Below are positions 22,619-30,898 of a stretch of DNA of 44,837 nucleotides, piece after piece. Made by a program: the position numbers and the translations under genes. The notes below the pieces were generated by a model, which saw only the letters and a list, made by a program, of their open reading frames with translations, did no database searches and was not told the origin of the DNA. Numbering within the stretch: the stretch's first letter is position 1; the number at the start of each line of letters is the position of its first letter. Origin of the DNA: Planifilum fulgidum (lineage in GTDB: Bacteria > Bacillota > Bacilli > Thermoactinomycetales > DSM-44946); assembly GCF_900113175.1 (NCBI RefSeq), contig NZ_FOOK01000030.1, forward strand, positions 1 through 44,837, written 5' to 3'.

Positions 22619-25147
22619 GTGCCAACCCCTTCGATTTACTATCCGGGTGCAGGCGACCTTCATTTGCGGTCCGAAAGGGTGGAGTTGGAAGTGGACGGAC
22701 GTCGGTTTTTGCACGAGGCCAATCGAGATAAGTGGCCCCCGGAGCGGCTTTTCAGGGTCATGGCGCAGCATGTGCCGAAGCTTTATGTTCCTTACCTGCT
22801 GACAAACACAGGCAAAAAGCGGCCTCTGGTCTCACCGGGGCCGTCTCCGAAAAGTCAGCGGATGATCCTTTTCACCGATCCGGAGCCGGCAAAGCTGCTC
22901 CGAGTGGATCAGTCACTCACGCTGGTGGAGCGGAAGGCGCTGGATCTCCTGCGGAAGGCCTTTCGTTCGGATTATGCCGGGTTGGTGATCAATCCGGGCG
23001 ATTCATCGCGGCGGGTCCTCAACCGGGAGGAGATGCTTCTTCTCTTTCGCGAATATGCGGTGATTGAAGGACGGCGTTTGGGTGGAGGATGGGTTCCGAC
23101 CCGGGGGGACAAAATGTTATTGGTCCAGTTGGAGGATGGGACCTATACGGTGACCGTCTATATCGATGAACGGGATGTCCGGGAAGTGTGCGACTCCTGC
23201 GGAGGAGAACCGGTCCTTCATTCCTGGGACGTGATCCATAACCGTTGCCTTCAGGCGGGAGCCAGTGCTCCCTATGTCCAATTCGGTTTTCCGGAACAAG
23301 TCCTTCTGCTTCCCCGGCATATGAACCAGCTGCGAGGGCAGGATCCGGTGGCACAAGCCCTGGAATGGCAGCCGAGCCCGGAGGCGGTTCATTCGCAGAA
23401 ACAAGCATCGGATTGGCAGCGTTCTCCGGAGTCGGTCCAGCCTCGGGAGCAAGCTTCGGAACGGCCGGAGACTCCGGAGTCGGCTCAGCCGCAGAAACAA
23501 GTATCGGATTGGCAGCAGACTTCGGAGTCGGTCCAGTCGCGGAAGCAGGTATCGGATTGGCAACAGCCGCCGGAGTCGGTCCAGCCTCGGGAACAAGCAT
23601 CGGAATGGCCACAGGGTCCGGAGTCGGTTCAGCCTCAGGAACAAGTAGCGGAAAGGCGGCAGGCCACGGAGCAGGTTCAGCCGCAGGAACAAGTCGCGGA
23701 TTGGCAACGGTCTTCGGAGTCGGTTCAGCCTCGGGAACAAGCGCCGGAGCGGCCGCAGTTCCCGAAGTTGGCTCAGCTGCAGGAGCAAGTATCGGAATGG
23801 CAGCAGTCTCCGGATGCTGTCCCACAGGAGAAGGTAGCAGAATGGCAACGTTCTCCGGAGCCGGTCCAGTCGCAGGAACAAGCGTCGGAATGGCAGCAGA
23901 CTACGGAGCAGGTTCAGTCTCGGGAGCAAGTCGCGGATTGGCGACGGTCTCCGGAGTCGGTTCAACCTCGGGAACAAGTATCGGAATGGCCACAGGGTCC
24001 GGAGTCGGCTCAGCTGCAGGAGCAAGTTCCGGAATGGCAGCAGGCCACGGAGCAGGTTCATCCGCAGGAACAAGCATCGGAATGGCAGCAGTCTCCGGAG
24101 TCGGTTCAGCCTCGGGAGCAAGTCGCGGATTGGCAGCAGACTCCGGAGCCGGTTCAACCTCGGGAGCAAGCCTCGGATTGGCAGCGGGGTCCGGAGTCGT
24201 TCCAGTCGCAGGAACAAGCGTCGGAATGGCCACAGGGTCCGGAGTCGGCTCAGCTGCAGGAGCAAGTTCCGGAATGGCAGCAGTCTTCGGAGGCAGTTCA
24301 TCCGCAGGAGCAAGCCTCGGAATGGCAGCCGAGCCCGGAGGCGGTTCATCCGCAGGAACAAGCATCGGAATGGCCACAGGGTCCGCAGTCGGATCAGCCT
24401 CGGGAGCAAGCTTCGGAACGGCCGGAGACTCCGGAGTCGGCTCAGCCACAGGAACAAGTAGCGGATTGGCAGCAGGCTACGGAGCAGGTTCAGCCGCAAG
24501 AACAAGTCGCGGATTGGCAACGGTCTTCGGAGTCGGCTCAGCCTCAGGAACAGGTATCGGATTGGCAGCGTTCTCCGGAGCCGGTTCAGCCGCGGAAGCA
24601 AGCCCCGGAACAGTTGCAAAGTCTGGAGCCTGCCCAACCGCAGGAACAAGCCCCGGAACGGCCGCAGGAACAGGAGCCGGTGCGGGTGCGGGAAAAAGAA
24701 CGGGAAAGTCCGGAGTCCCGGGAAACCAAGGAATCTCTCGAGCGGTTGGAACAGGCGGTGAGGAGAGGGCAAGGATGGGTAAACACTCTGGAGATCATCC
24801 GGCGGATGAAGGAGCTGAGAAAGATTTGGGTCATCGTCGATCCGGACGGAAAGCCGGTCTTCCTTGATTCGGGGTCAAGGGTTCCGGTGGTGGATTTCTT
24901 TACTTCCCGGGACCATGCGGTTCGCCTGATTCAAGTGTTTCGGCAAGGGGGGAAAGAACTTCCCGATTTGGAGCCCCGGCTGGTGGATGCCCGTCCGCTG
25001 TTCAAACGGCTTGCCGCTTACAACCCGGTCGTCTGGATCAATCGGGGAGCCCCGGAAGGATGGATCTGCGTCTCCGATCATCTGCTGTCCGCCGTCCTCG
25101 CCGAAAGTTTTACCGATTCGGGTGTTTTTTCCGAAGCGGAACAATGA
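22619..25147 (+). CDS. Large protein with 28 tandem 16-residue repeats between two conserved-looking end domains
   Basis: 842 aa, no signal peptide or membrane segment, so probably cytoplasmic. Residues 1-245 form a folded-looking domain: RMILFTDPEPAKLL, then DYAGLVINPGDSSRRVLNRE, reminiscent of SseB-type proteins, then a CDSCGGEPVLHSWD motif. Residues 246-692 are 28 near-perfect copies of a Gln/Glu/Ser/Pro-rich 16-mer with a Trp or Arg at position 5. Residues 693-842 are a charged linker and a C-terminal domain with WVIVDPDGKPVFLD, VPVVDFFTSRDHAVRLIQVF and YNPVVWINRGAPEGWICVS, also SseB-like in style. The GTG start has only a weak GGGAAA site. No function can be assigned. The layout, two globular ends on a long flexible spacer, suggests a scaffold or tether. 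Confidence 0.75.
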   Translation: MPTPSIYYPGAGDLHLRSERVELEVDGRRFLHEANRDKWPPERLFRVMAQHVPKLYVPYLLTNTGKKRPLVSPGPSPKSQRMILFTDPEPAKLLRVDQSLTLVERKALDLLRKAFRSDYAGLVINPGDSSRRVLNREEMLLLFREYAVIEGRRLGGGWVPTRGDKMLLVQLEDGTYTVTVYIDERDVREVCDSCGGEPVLHSWDVIHNRCLQAGASAPYVQFGFPEQVLLLPRHMNQLRGQDPVAQALEWQPSPEAVHSQKQASDWQRSPESVQPREQASERPETPESAQPQKQVSDWQQTSESVQSRKQVSDWQQPPESVQPREQASEWPQGPESVQPQEQVAERRQATEQVQPQEQVADWQRSSESVQPREQAPERPQFPKLAQLQEQVSEWQQSPDAVPQEKVAEWQRSPEPVQSQEQASEWQQTTEQVQSREQVADWRRSPESVQPREQVSEWPQGPESAQLQEQVPEWQQATEQVHPQEQASEWQQSPESVQPREQVADWQQTPEPVQPREQASDWQRGPESFQSQEQASEWPQGPESAQLQEQVPEWQQSSEAVHPQEQASEWQPSPEAVHPQEQASEWPQGPQSDQPREQASERPETPESAQPQEQVADWQQATEQVQPQEQVADWQRSSESAQPQEQVSDWQRSPEPVQPRKQAPEQLQSLEPAQPQEQAPERPQEQEPVRVREKERESPESRETKESLERLEQAVRRGQGWVNTLEIIRRMKELRKIWVIVDPDGKPVFLDSGSRVPVVDFFTSRDHAVRLIQVFRQGGKELPDLEPRLVDARPLFKRLAAYNPVVWINRGAPEGWICVSDHLLSAVLAESFTDSGVFSEAEQ
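23354..24694 (+). repeat. 48-bp tandem repeat, 28 units, coding
   Basis: Units translate as Q-(A/V)-(S/A/P)-(E/D)-(W/R)-x-x-x-x-E-x-x-Q-x-x-(E/K), typified by QASEWPQGPESAQLQE. All are 16 residues except the tenth, which is 15. Copies 14-15 and 19-20, 7-8 and 24-25, and 3 and 23 are nearly alike, pointing to block duplications larger than one unit. The array has no stop codon in at least one other forward frame and two reverse frames. Confidence 0.9.
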
Positions 25148-25185
25148 AGCGGGCGGCGCCTTGCATCGTTTTTAAAATTGTCATT

Positions 25186-25198
25186 TGTAAGCCCTTCA
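25186..25198. promoter_or_regulatory. cre-like site upstream of ccpA
   Basis: TGTAAGCCCTTCA resembles the catabolite-responsive element consensus TGWAARCGYTWNCA except for the central G. It lies just before the ccpA -35 box. Autoregulation is suggested, not shown. Confidence 0.3.
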
Positions 25199-25200
25199 TT

Positions 25201-25229
25201 TTGTCGAAATATAACCTTAATATTATAGA
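25201..25229 (+). promoter_or_regulatory. Promoter of ccpA
   Basis: TTGTCG, 17 bp, TATAGA in an A/T-rich stretch that contrasts with the surrounding GC-rich DNA. It lies about 65 bp before the ATG. Confidence 0.6.
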
Positions 25230-25293
25230 AGGGAAACCCTGATATACTTGGTGTGAAGGGGAAGTTGAAAAACGAACGGATGGGGTATTCAGG

Positions 25294-26322
25294 ATGGAAA
25301 AAAAACGCGGAGCGGTAACAATTTATGATGTGGCGGAAGAAGCGGGCGTTTCCATGGCCACCGTGTCCCGGGTCATCAACGGGAGCCCCAATGTGAAGCC
25401 GGCCACGCGAAAAAAGGTGCTGGAGGCGATTCGCCGTCTGGGATACCGTCCCAACGCCGTCGCCCGCGGGCTGGCCAGCAAACGGACAACGACCGTGGGT
25501 GTGGTGATTCCGGATATCTCCAGCGCGTTCTTCGCCGAACTTACGCGGGGGATCGAGGATATAGCCAACATGTACCACTATAACATCATCATCTGCAATT
25601 CCGATCAACAGAAGCAGAAGGAATTGCAGCTGAGCGAGACGCTCCTGGAAAAGCAGGTGGATGGCCTGCTCTTTCTGGGCAGCGAGGTGACGGATGAACA
25701 CCGGGAAATTTTCGACGGGGCCCTGGTTCCCGTCGTTTTGGCGGCCACGGTGGACCGGAAGGGGAAATATCCCTCGGTGTCGATCGACCAGAAACAGGCC
25801 GCCTTTGATGCCACCGAAGCGCTGATCCGGGAGGGACACCGGGAGATCGGCCTGATCTGCGGCCCGTTGACGGATACGATCAACGCCTATCCCCGGTATG
25901 AGGGATATCGGGCGGCTCTCGAGAAACACGGCCTCTCTTTCCGGGAAGATCTGGTTCGCATTGGGGATTACCGCTACCGGTCGGGGATTTCGGCGATGGA
26001 AAGCCTCCTGGCCGCCCCGTCTCCGCCGACGGCCGTCTTCGTCGCCGGGGATGAAATGGCCGTGGCGGCGATTCACGCCGTCCAGGATGCGGGGAAATCG
26101 GTTCCCGGAGATGTTTCGATCATCGGGTTCGACGATATTCCCCTGGCGTCCCAGGTGCGTCCGCAACTCAGCACGGTTTCCGTGCCGATGTACGATATCG
26201 GGGCCGTGGCCATGCGCCTTTTGACCAAATACATGAACGATGAGCCGGTGGAGAATCATGAAGTGGTCCTCCCGCACCGCCTGGAGTTCAGGGAGTCCAC
26301 CCGCACCAGAGGAGAGGACTGA
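25294..26322 (+). CDS. ccpA: Catabolite control protein A (LacI family)
   Basis: 342 aa. Global regulator of carbon use; binds cre sites with HPr-Ser-P. The LacI helix-turn-helix is [20 protein letters not shown] (about 7-26), followed by the minor-groove hinge helix [12 protein letters not shown]. The effector core has [45 protein letters not shown] and [18 protein letters not shown], matching CcpA rather than sugar-specific LacI members. The position after the DAHP synthase gene is the Bacillus arrangement and supports the identification. The ribosome binding site is modest (GGGG, 9 nt). mtnN follows 75 bp downstream. Confidence 0.93.
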   Translation: MEKKRGAVTIYDVAEEAGVSMATVSRVINGSPNVKPATRKKVLEAIRRLGYRPNAVARGLASKRTTTVGVVIPDISSAFFAELTRGIEDIANMYHYNIIICNSDQQKQKELQLSETLLEKQVDGLLFLGSEVTDEHREIFDGALVPVVLAATVDRKGKYPSVSIDQKQAAFDATEALIREGHREIGLICGPLTDTINAYPRYEGYRAALEKHGLSFREDLVRIGDYRYRSGISAMESLLAAPSPPTAVFVAGDEMAVAAIHAVQDAGKSVPGDVSIIGFDDIPLASQVRPQLSTVSVPMYDIGAVAMRLLTKYMNDEPVENHEVVLPHRLEFRESTRTRGED

Positions 26323-26397
26323 CGTCTTGCTTTCCGGCGGTTTCCGGCGGGGCGGCTTTTTCGGGCTTGCGCCGGGACAGAAAGGAGAGAAATCGCC

Positions 26398-27117
26398 ATG
26401 GTGATCGGTGTCATCGGGGCGATGGACGAAGAGATCGCCCTCCTGTTGGATGAAATGGGGGAAGTGACGGAGGAGGAATACGCCGGCACAACCTACCACC
26501 GGGGACGGTTGGAAGATGTGTCGGTGGTGTTGTGCAAATCCGGGGTGGGGAAGGTGAACGCGGCGGTCAGCACCCAGGTGTTGATCGATCAGTACCAGGT
26601 GGATGCCGTTATTTTTACCGGTGTCGCAGGGGCTCTCCATCCGGATCTGGATATCGGCGATATCGTGATCTCCACCGAGTGCCAGCAACATGATGTGGAT
26701 GCAAGTCCCCTCGGCTTCGCTCCGGGGGAAATCCCCTTTCAGGAAACCTCCGTCTTTCAGGCGGACCCGCACCTCGTCGCCTTGGCGGAGGAAGCGTCGG
26801 AGAAGGCCTCCGGCGGGAAGACGATGAAGGGGAAGATTCTCTCCGGCGACCAGTTCATTTCCGATACGGAGCGGGTTCGCAAGTTGCACGAACGTTTTGG
26901 GGGAATGTGTGTGGAGATGGAAGGGGCGGCGGTCGCCCACGTGTGCCACCTGAACCGGGTTCCCTTCGTCATTCTCCGGTCCATCTCGGACCGGGCGGAC
27001 CATTCCGCCCACGTCAATTTCACCCGGTTTACCAAGATGGCTTCCCGCCGCTCCGCCGGCATCGTTCGGCGCATGCTGGCGGAACTTCGGCAAAAGGGAT
27101 TGTCGCCAAAAAGTTGA
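26398..27117 (+). CDS. mtnN: 5'-methylthioadenosine/S-adenosylhomocysteine nucleosidase
   Basis: 239 aa cytoplasmic hydrolase of the PNP/UDP family. Splits MTA and SAH to adenine plus a thiosugar, feeding methionine salvage and the activated methyl cycle. Key segments: VIGVIGAMDEEIALLLDEM at the start, CKSGVGKVNAAVSTQVLID, VIFTGVAGAL, ILSGDQFISD, the substrate-binding MCVEMEGAAVAHVC with the ribose-binding Glu, and LRSISDRADHSAHV with the catalytic Asp. AAAGGAGAG lies 8 nt before the ATG. A strong terminator follows at once. Confidence 0.94.
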   Translation: MVIGVIGAMDEEIALLLDEMGEVTEEEYAGTTYHRGRLEDVSVVLCKSGVGKVNAAVSTQVLIDQYQVDAVIFTGVAGALHPDLDIGDIVISTECQQHDVDASPLGFAPGEIPFQETSVFQADPHLVALAEEASEKASGGKTMKGKILSGDQFISDTERVRKLHERFGGMCVEMEGAAVAHVCHLNRVPFVILRSISDRADHSAHVNFTRFTKMASRRSAGIVRRMLAELRQKGLSPKS

Positions 27118-27124
27118 GGAAGGG

Positions 27125-27158
27125 ACCGGGCGCGTCTGCGGAGTGCGCCCGGTTTTTC
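27125..27158 (+). terminator. Rho-independent terminator of mtnN
   Basis: ACCGGGCGC/GCGCCCGGT arms, loop of about 11 bases, then TTTTTC. It starts 7 bp after the stop codon. Confidence 0.9.
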
Positions 27159-27965
27159 TTGTTGTCGGAAACAACCTGTGCCCCTCCGGGGAAGGACGAT
27201 CCTTAGGGTGTCTTTGGCTCGACCTTCGCCGCAGCAGCAAGCTCCCGCGGCACTCTCCTCTGGTCTTGTCTCTGGCTTACAGCGCGCCGTTTTGCAGTGA
27301 TCCTGTTTATTGCAAAACGGACAAGCGGCACCGGGCCGAACAGCGCACCCGCAACCGGCGGTAGCACAAAGACCGGCGCAAAACGGAAAAATCGGCGCAA
27401 TCCACGCATCGAACCTGGTGAACAAGCCCTTGTCAGGCGGCCGGAGGGGGGTGTGCCGCTTCGTTTCGCCCACATAGCAAAGGCACCCGCGGGACAAAAC
27501 CCCTCAGCCATGTGGAAAAAGATCTGCAGAGTCAGTTGTGATCCTTATTCCGTCCAAGTAAAAAACGGGATCCCCGCACCGGGGGATCCCGTTTGTTCCG
27601 TCCCAAAATTTTGTTGGTACACAGGCAGTTGTTTCAGCTGCCTGACCAGGGACTCCGGCCTCCGGCGTTTGGCGCCGGCTTTTCGCTTCATCGAAAACTG
27701 CCCGGCCAAGTCCGTCCGACACCCTCTTCACCCGGTTCGCTGCTGCCGCCGCAAATGCCGCCGGATGTCCCGTTCTCATCTTTGCAAATCATACCCAGGT
27801 AAACAACCGAGATGTGGATCTCCCGCAAAATGAAATGAATCACGTCGATCTCGTATTGTGAAGTTTAGTCACCCGACCACGGAGAACATCAGACCGGAAA
27901 TCACCCAGGGATACCAACCGGACGCGACGGGCGGGCCGGGAAACACGCGGCTCAAATCCCCCCAC
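27159..27965. other. About 800 bp without a confident gene
   Basis: Two overlapping minus-strand frames at 27160-27511 are open. One is Cys-rich, with a CPFCNKQDHCKTARCK segment, but it runs on opposite mtnN and lacks a ribosome binding site. A 48-codon minus-strand frame (27545-27691, starting MKRKAGAKRRRPESLVRQLK) runs through a terminator hairpin. None can be supported as a gene. Confidence 0.4.
27557..27594 (-). terminator. Intrinsic terminator, minus strand
   Basis: Perfect 13-bp arms (AACGGGATCCCC/GGGGATCCCGTT extended by one A-T) around a 6-base loop, followed on the minus strand by TTTTTTAC. It implies a transcript coming from the right, although no intact gene ends there; the methyltransferase relic lies upstream. 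Confidence 0.7.
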
Positions 27966-28716
27966 CTCTTCCGTCTTCCTTTTCCGCGACGAGAATAGAG
28001 AATCCCCTTGATCGCTGTCGAAGCGATCGCGTACCTGATCGATCCGGCCGCTCCCGATATCGGCCCCCAAGCATTCCAATCCGGTAAGGATCCCCTCTTT
28101 CTCGGCCAGGGTGACGAAGATGGAGATGCCGCCTGGCACGGCGGGATCGAGGTAAAGGCGGGACGATGTTTGCCGCTGTGCATAGAAACAGATCCTGAAG
28201 ATCGGGCTGTACGAGAAAGGTTTCCACATCGAAGAGCGCGAAACCCGCTTTCTTCAGGCGGGCCGTCAACAGGAAGACCGGCGGCATCTGCCGGCAGGCC
28301 GCCTCCAGGGCCCGGGGGAGTATTCCCGGAGCCAGAATCGCCCCTCTGCTCCGGTGAAGAGCTGAAACCAATCGTCCGGACCGGAGAACGCGGCCGCAAA
28401 GGCTTTCCCGATATTTTGTATGGGATGAGCACAAAGCACCATCGTCGCCCCGTCGAAGGACCCGTCCGGAAAGGGCAAGGCTTCGGCAAGCCTGCATCCA
28501 TTTCACCCGGTCCGATTTTCGCTCCGCCCCCGGATCATCTCCCGGGACACGTCGGCGCCCGTCATCTTCAGTCCGGTTCCGCCAAAGGGGTGTTCCTCTC
28601 CCGCATCCCATATCCAGGACCGGTGGTCCATCCCGCAACCGGAGATGGACCCGCAGACGATGCACCATCTCGGGATCCGCCCGCGGGTCGCGCCATCATC
28701 CCTGCCGGTCCGGCAT
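27966..28716 (-). pseudogene. Class I SAM-dependent methyltransferase, degraded
   Basis: Pieces in three minus-strand frames assemble into one UbiE/Methyltransf_11-like protein of about 240 residues. From ATG 28716: MPDRQG, a TGA stop, WRDPRADPEMVHRLRVHL, then motif I VLDMGCGRGTP. Next in shifted frames: MTGADVSREMIRG, RVKWMQACR, LPFPDGSFDGATMVLCAHP, LLTARLKKAGFALFDVETFL and YLDPAVPGGISIFVTLAEKE. Motif I binds SAM, and the PDGSFDGATM segment is motif II of such enzymes. At least three frame changes plus the in-frame TGA make it non-functional. Substrate unknown. The end is set approximately, where similarity fades. Confidence 0.7.
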
Positions 28717-28806
28717 AAAGAGCGGTCCTGCTCCCCTTCCTTTCCGAACGATTGGCGGTGAAACGCAATGTTGGCCCCGGCTGCCCCCGTCTGTCGGTTT
28801 TCTGCC

Positions 28807-29286
28807 TCATCTATGGGGGTGACGTCCCTGTTTTCTCCCGTAAAGATAAACGGCACCGATCGCCCAGCCGAAGGCGAACCCGCCCGCAGCGGCAACCCAT
28901 ATCCATTCGAAAATGCCGCCCTCGATGATGATTTCTCCCTGCAGCACGATTTTCCAATTTTCCCAAAAATACGGGTCCCCCCGGCGGGTGATGTGAAGTT
29001 CCGGACGACCCGGGTAGCCGATCAACAGGAGCTGAACGGCATTGGTCAAATAATACGACACAATCGAAGCACACCAAGTCAAGAGGCCGGCCAAAGCGGA
29101 CCGCAGCGCGGATCGGGAGGTGCGCGCCTCCAGAAGGGCGACGGGGAGGATCGGCGCCAGCCAGATGCCGAGGCTGAGAACAAACCACAGGAGTCCTCCG
29201 CCCAGCAGATCGAACACGAGGCGATGGTAGTAAAAATCGAAGGCGCCGAACAAAATGCCGATCAAAAGATAAATCCACCAGCGCAT
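28807..29286 (-). CDS. Integral membrane protein, function unknown
   Basis: 159 aa with about four membrane helices: WIYLLIGILFGAFDFYYH, LLWFVLSLGIWLAPILPVAL, LAGLLTWCASIVSYYLTNAV and, after an extracellular-looking loop (GRPELHITRRGDPYFWENW), IWVAAAGGFAFGWAIGAVYL. The ATG at 29286 has AAGGAG 8 nt upstream, so the longer frame to 29346 is rejected. I recognise no family motif. It lies downstream of, but is separated by a terminator from, the hut operon, so it is likely its own unit. Confidence 0.75.
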   Translation of the reverse strand: MRWWIYLLIGILFGAFDFYYHRLVFDLLGGGLLWFVLSLGIWLAPILPVALLEARTSRSALRSALAGLLTWCASIVSYYLTNAVQLLLIGYPGRPELHITRRGDPYFWENWKIVLQGEIIIEGGIFEWIWVAAAGGFAFGWAIGAVYLYGRKQGRHPHR

Positions 29287-29377
29287 GAATGTGCTCCTTG
29301 AAATGGTCTTTTGCCATGCATCCCGTTTGTTGTTTTTCGCCAACATCCCGGCAGTTCCTGCTGAAAGGGACAGATTC

Positions 29378-29408
29378 CAAAAAAATACGGATCCTGTTTG
29401 CGGATCCG
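29378..29408 (-). terminator. Rho-independent terminator of the hut/yjiH operon
   Basis: Minus strand CGGATCC-GCAAACA-GGATCCG followed by TATTTTTTT. It begins about 30 bp after the yjiH stop codon. Confidence 0.88.
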
Positions 29409-29437
29409 ACGATGGATTGAGGCCGGAGACAACCGCT

Positions 29438-30769
29438 CTACAGCAGCAGATAAACCAGCGGCGTGGCGATCAGGAGCGTCAGGATCGTCCGCTCCACCCA
29501 GATGACCAGCAGTTCCCAGATGGAGACGGGGATCTCCGTCGACAGGATGCAGGGGATGGAGGCGGAGAAGAACAGCACCGCGGACACGGAGACGATGCCG
29601 ATGATCATTTTGGTGACCAAGGGAGCTTCGGCGACCAAGAGTGCCGGCAAAAACATCTCGGCGATCTCCACCGCGGCGGCCTTGGCGGCCAGAAGCGGTT
29701 CCGGAATCTGCAGCAGCCAGGTGAAGGGCACGTACAGGTACCCGAGAGTGTCAAAGAGCGGCGTGTATTTGGACAGGAGCAGACCGATCAGTCCCACGGA
29801 CATGATGGAAGGGAGGATGGCCATCGTCATGACGAAGCCGTCCCGCAGATTGCTCAAAATGTTATTGGCCAGGGAAGGGGCTTTGGCCGCCGCTTCCAGG
29901 GCTTCTCGCCAGGCGTGATGCAGCAGGCGCTCCCGATATTCCGGCTCCGGCACGCCTTTTCCTCCGTAGTAGGATTCGCTTTTGCCGCGGAGGGGCCAAA
30001 TTCGGACACTCAGGGCGGTGACGGCAAAGGTGACGAACAGGGAGAGCCAGAAATACAGGTTCCAGTGTTCCATCAGTCCCAGGGTTTTGGCGACCACGAT
30101 CATGAAGGTGACGGAGACGGTGGAGAAGCCCGTGGCGATGATGGTCGCTTCCTTGGCGTTGTAATAGCCTTCCTTGTACAGGCGGTTGGTGATGAGCAGC
30201 CCGATGGAGTAACTGCCGACGAAGGAGGCGACGGCGTCGATGGCCGACCGGCCGGGGGTTTTCCAGATGCGCCGCATCACCGGACGGAGGAAGACACCGA
30301 CGAATTCCAGAAGACCGTAGCCCACCAACATAGCCAGGAAGACGGAGCCGACGGGAACCAGAAGCCCCACGGGGATCACCAGCTTTTCGAAGAGGAAGGG
30401 GCCGAGGTCCGGGTCAAAGAGCCATTTCGGACCGAAATCGAAGACGAGCATGATCGCCGTGATCAGTCCCAGAACCTTGAGAATTGAGAACACCAGCTCT
30501 ACCCGGTTCTTCTTCCAAGTTCCCCGGACAAAGGGATAGACGGCTCCCAACAGGATTACGAGGAGGGCGTAATAGGGAACGGCCGGTCCGAGATCATTGC
30601 GGATTCCCGTGACCAAATGATCCAGCGGAATGGAGGAGGTGCCCCCCAGGGGGATCGGAACGAAAAACATAAAGAGACCGACGGCGCTGAACAGAATCAA
30701 TTTTGCGACATCTGAAGGCCGAAACGAACGCTCCGGCGAATGAACTTTTTCCGGTGCGGTTTTTTCCAT
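29438..30769 (-). CDS. YjiH family membrane protein (nucleoside-recognition/Gate domain)
   Basis: 443 aa with about ten helices: DVAKLILFSAVGLFMFFVPI at the N-terminus, then VPYYALLVILLGAVYPF, the conserved SFVGSYSIGLLITNRLYKEG and YNAKEATIIATGFSTVSVTF region of the Gate domain, and FSASIPCILSTEIPVSIWEL near the end. YjiH proteins are uncharacterised and often occur with amino-acid catabolism genes. Here the gene is the last of the hut cluster, 129 bp after hutG, with AAGGAGG 8 nt before its ATG. A role in histidine or urocanate movement is inferred from context only. Confidence 0.85.
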   Translation of the reverse strand: MEKTAPEKVHSPERSFRPSDVAKLILFSAVGLFMFFVPIPLGGTSSIPLDHLVTGIRNDLGPAVPYYALLVILLGAVYPFVRGTWKKNRVELVFSILKVLGLITAIMLVFDFGPKWLFDPDLGPFLFEKLVIPVGLLVPVGSVFLAMLVGYGLLEFVGVFLRPVMRRIWKTPGRSAIDAVASFVGSYSIGLLITNRLYKEGYYNAKEATIIATGFSTVSVTFMIVVAKTLGLMEHWNLYFWLSLFVTFAVTALSVRIWPLRGKSESYYGGKGVPEPEYRERLLHHAWREALEAAAKAPSLANNILSNLRDGFVMTMAILPSIMSVGLIGLLLSKYTPLFDTLGYLYVPFTWLLQIPEPLLAAKAAAVEIAEMFLPALLVAEAPLVTKMIIGIVSVSAVLFFSASIPCILSTEIPVSIWELLVIWVERTILTLLIATPLVYLLL

Positions 30770-30898
30770 GATGATTCCTCCTTGCTGTCATCCGGTGAAG
30801 CAGGGCGGCGGAGGGGACACCTTTGTCCGCGGGAGCGCTTGGGGCACGTCCCCTCTGCCAGTCGCCCATGTTTCGCCGGGAAGGTCGGATCTGGGTTT

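Noticed and set aside
23117-24772. 551-codon minus-strand frame in the repeat array
   Set aside because: Leu/Arg-rich mirror of the repeat, no ribosome binding site; a consequence of the repeat.
23245-24867. Second long plus-strand frame through the repeat array
   Set aside because: Kept as an observation only. It lacks a start signal and domains, and is open because the 48-bp unit has no stop in that frame.
22619-25147. Possibility that the 48-bp repeats form a CRISPR array
   Set aside because: Units are contiguous with no unique spacers and translate as a periodic peptide.
26757-27497. 246-codon minus-strand frame partly opposite mtnN
   Set aside because: Runs 360 bp antisense to mtnN without a ribosome binding site; the Cys-rich part is mentioned as unexplained only.
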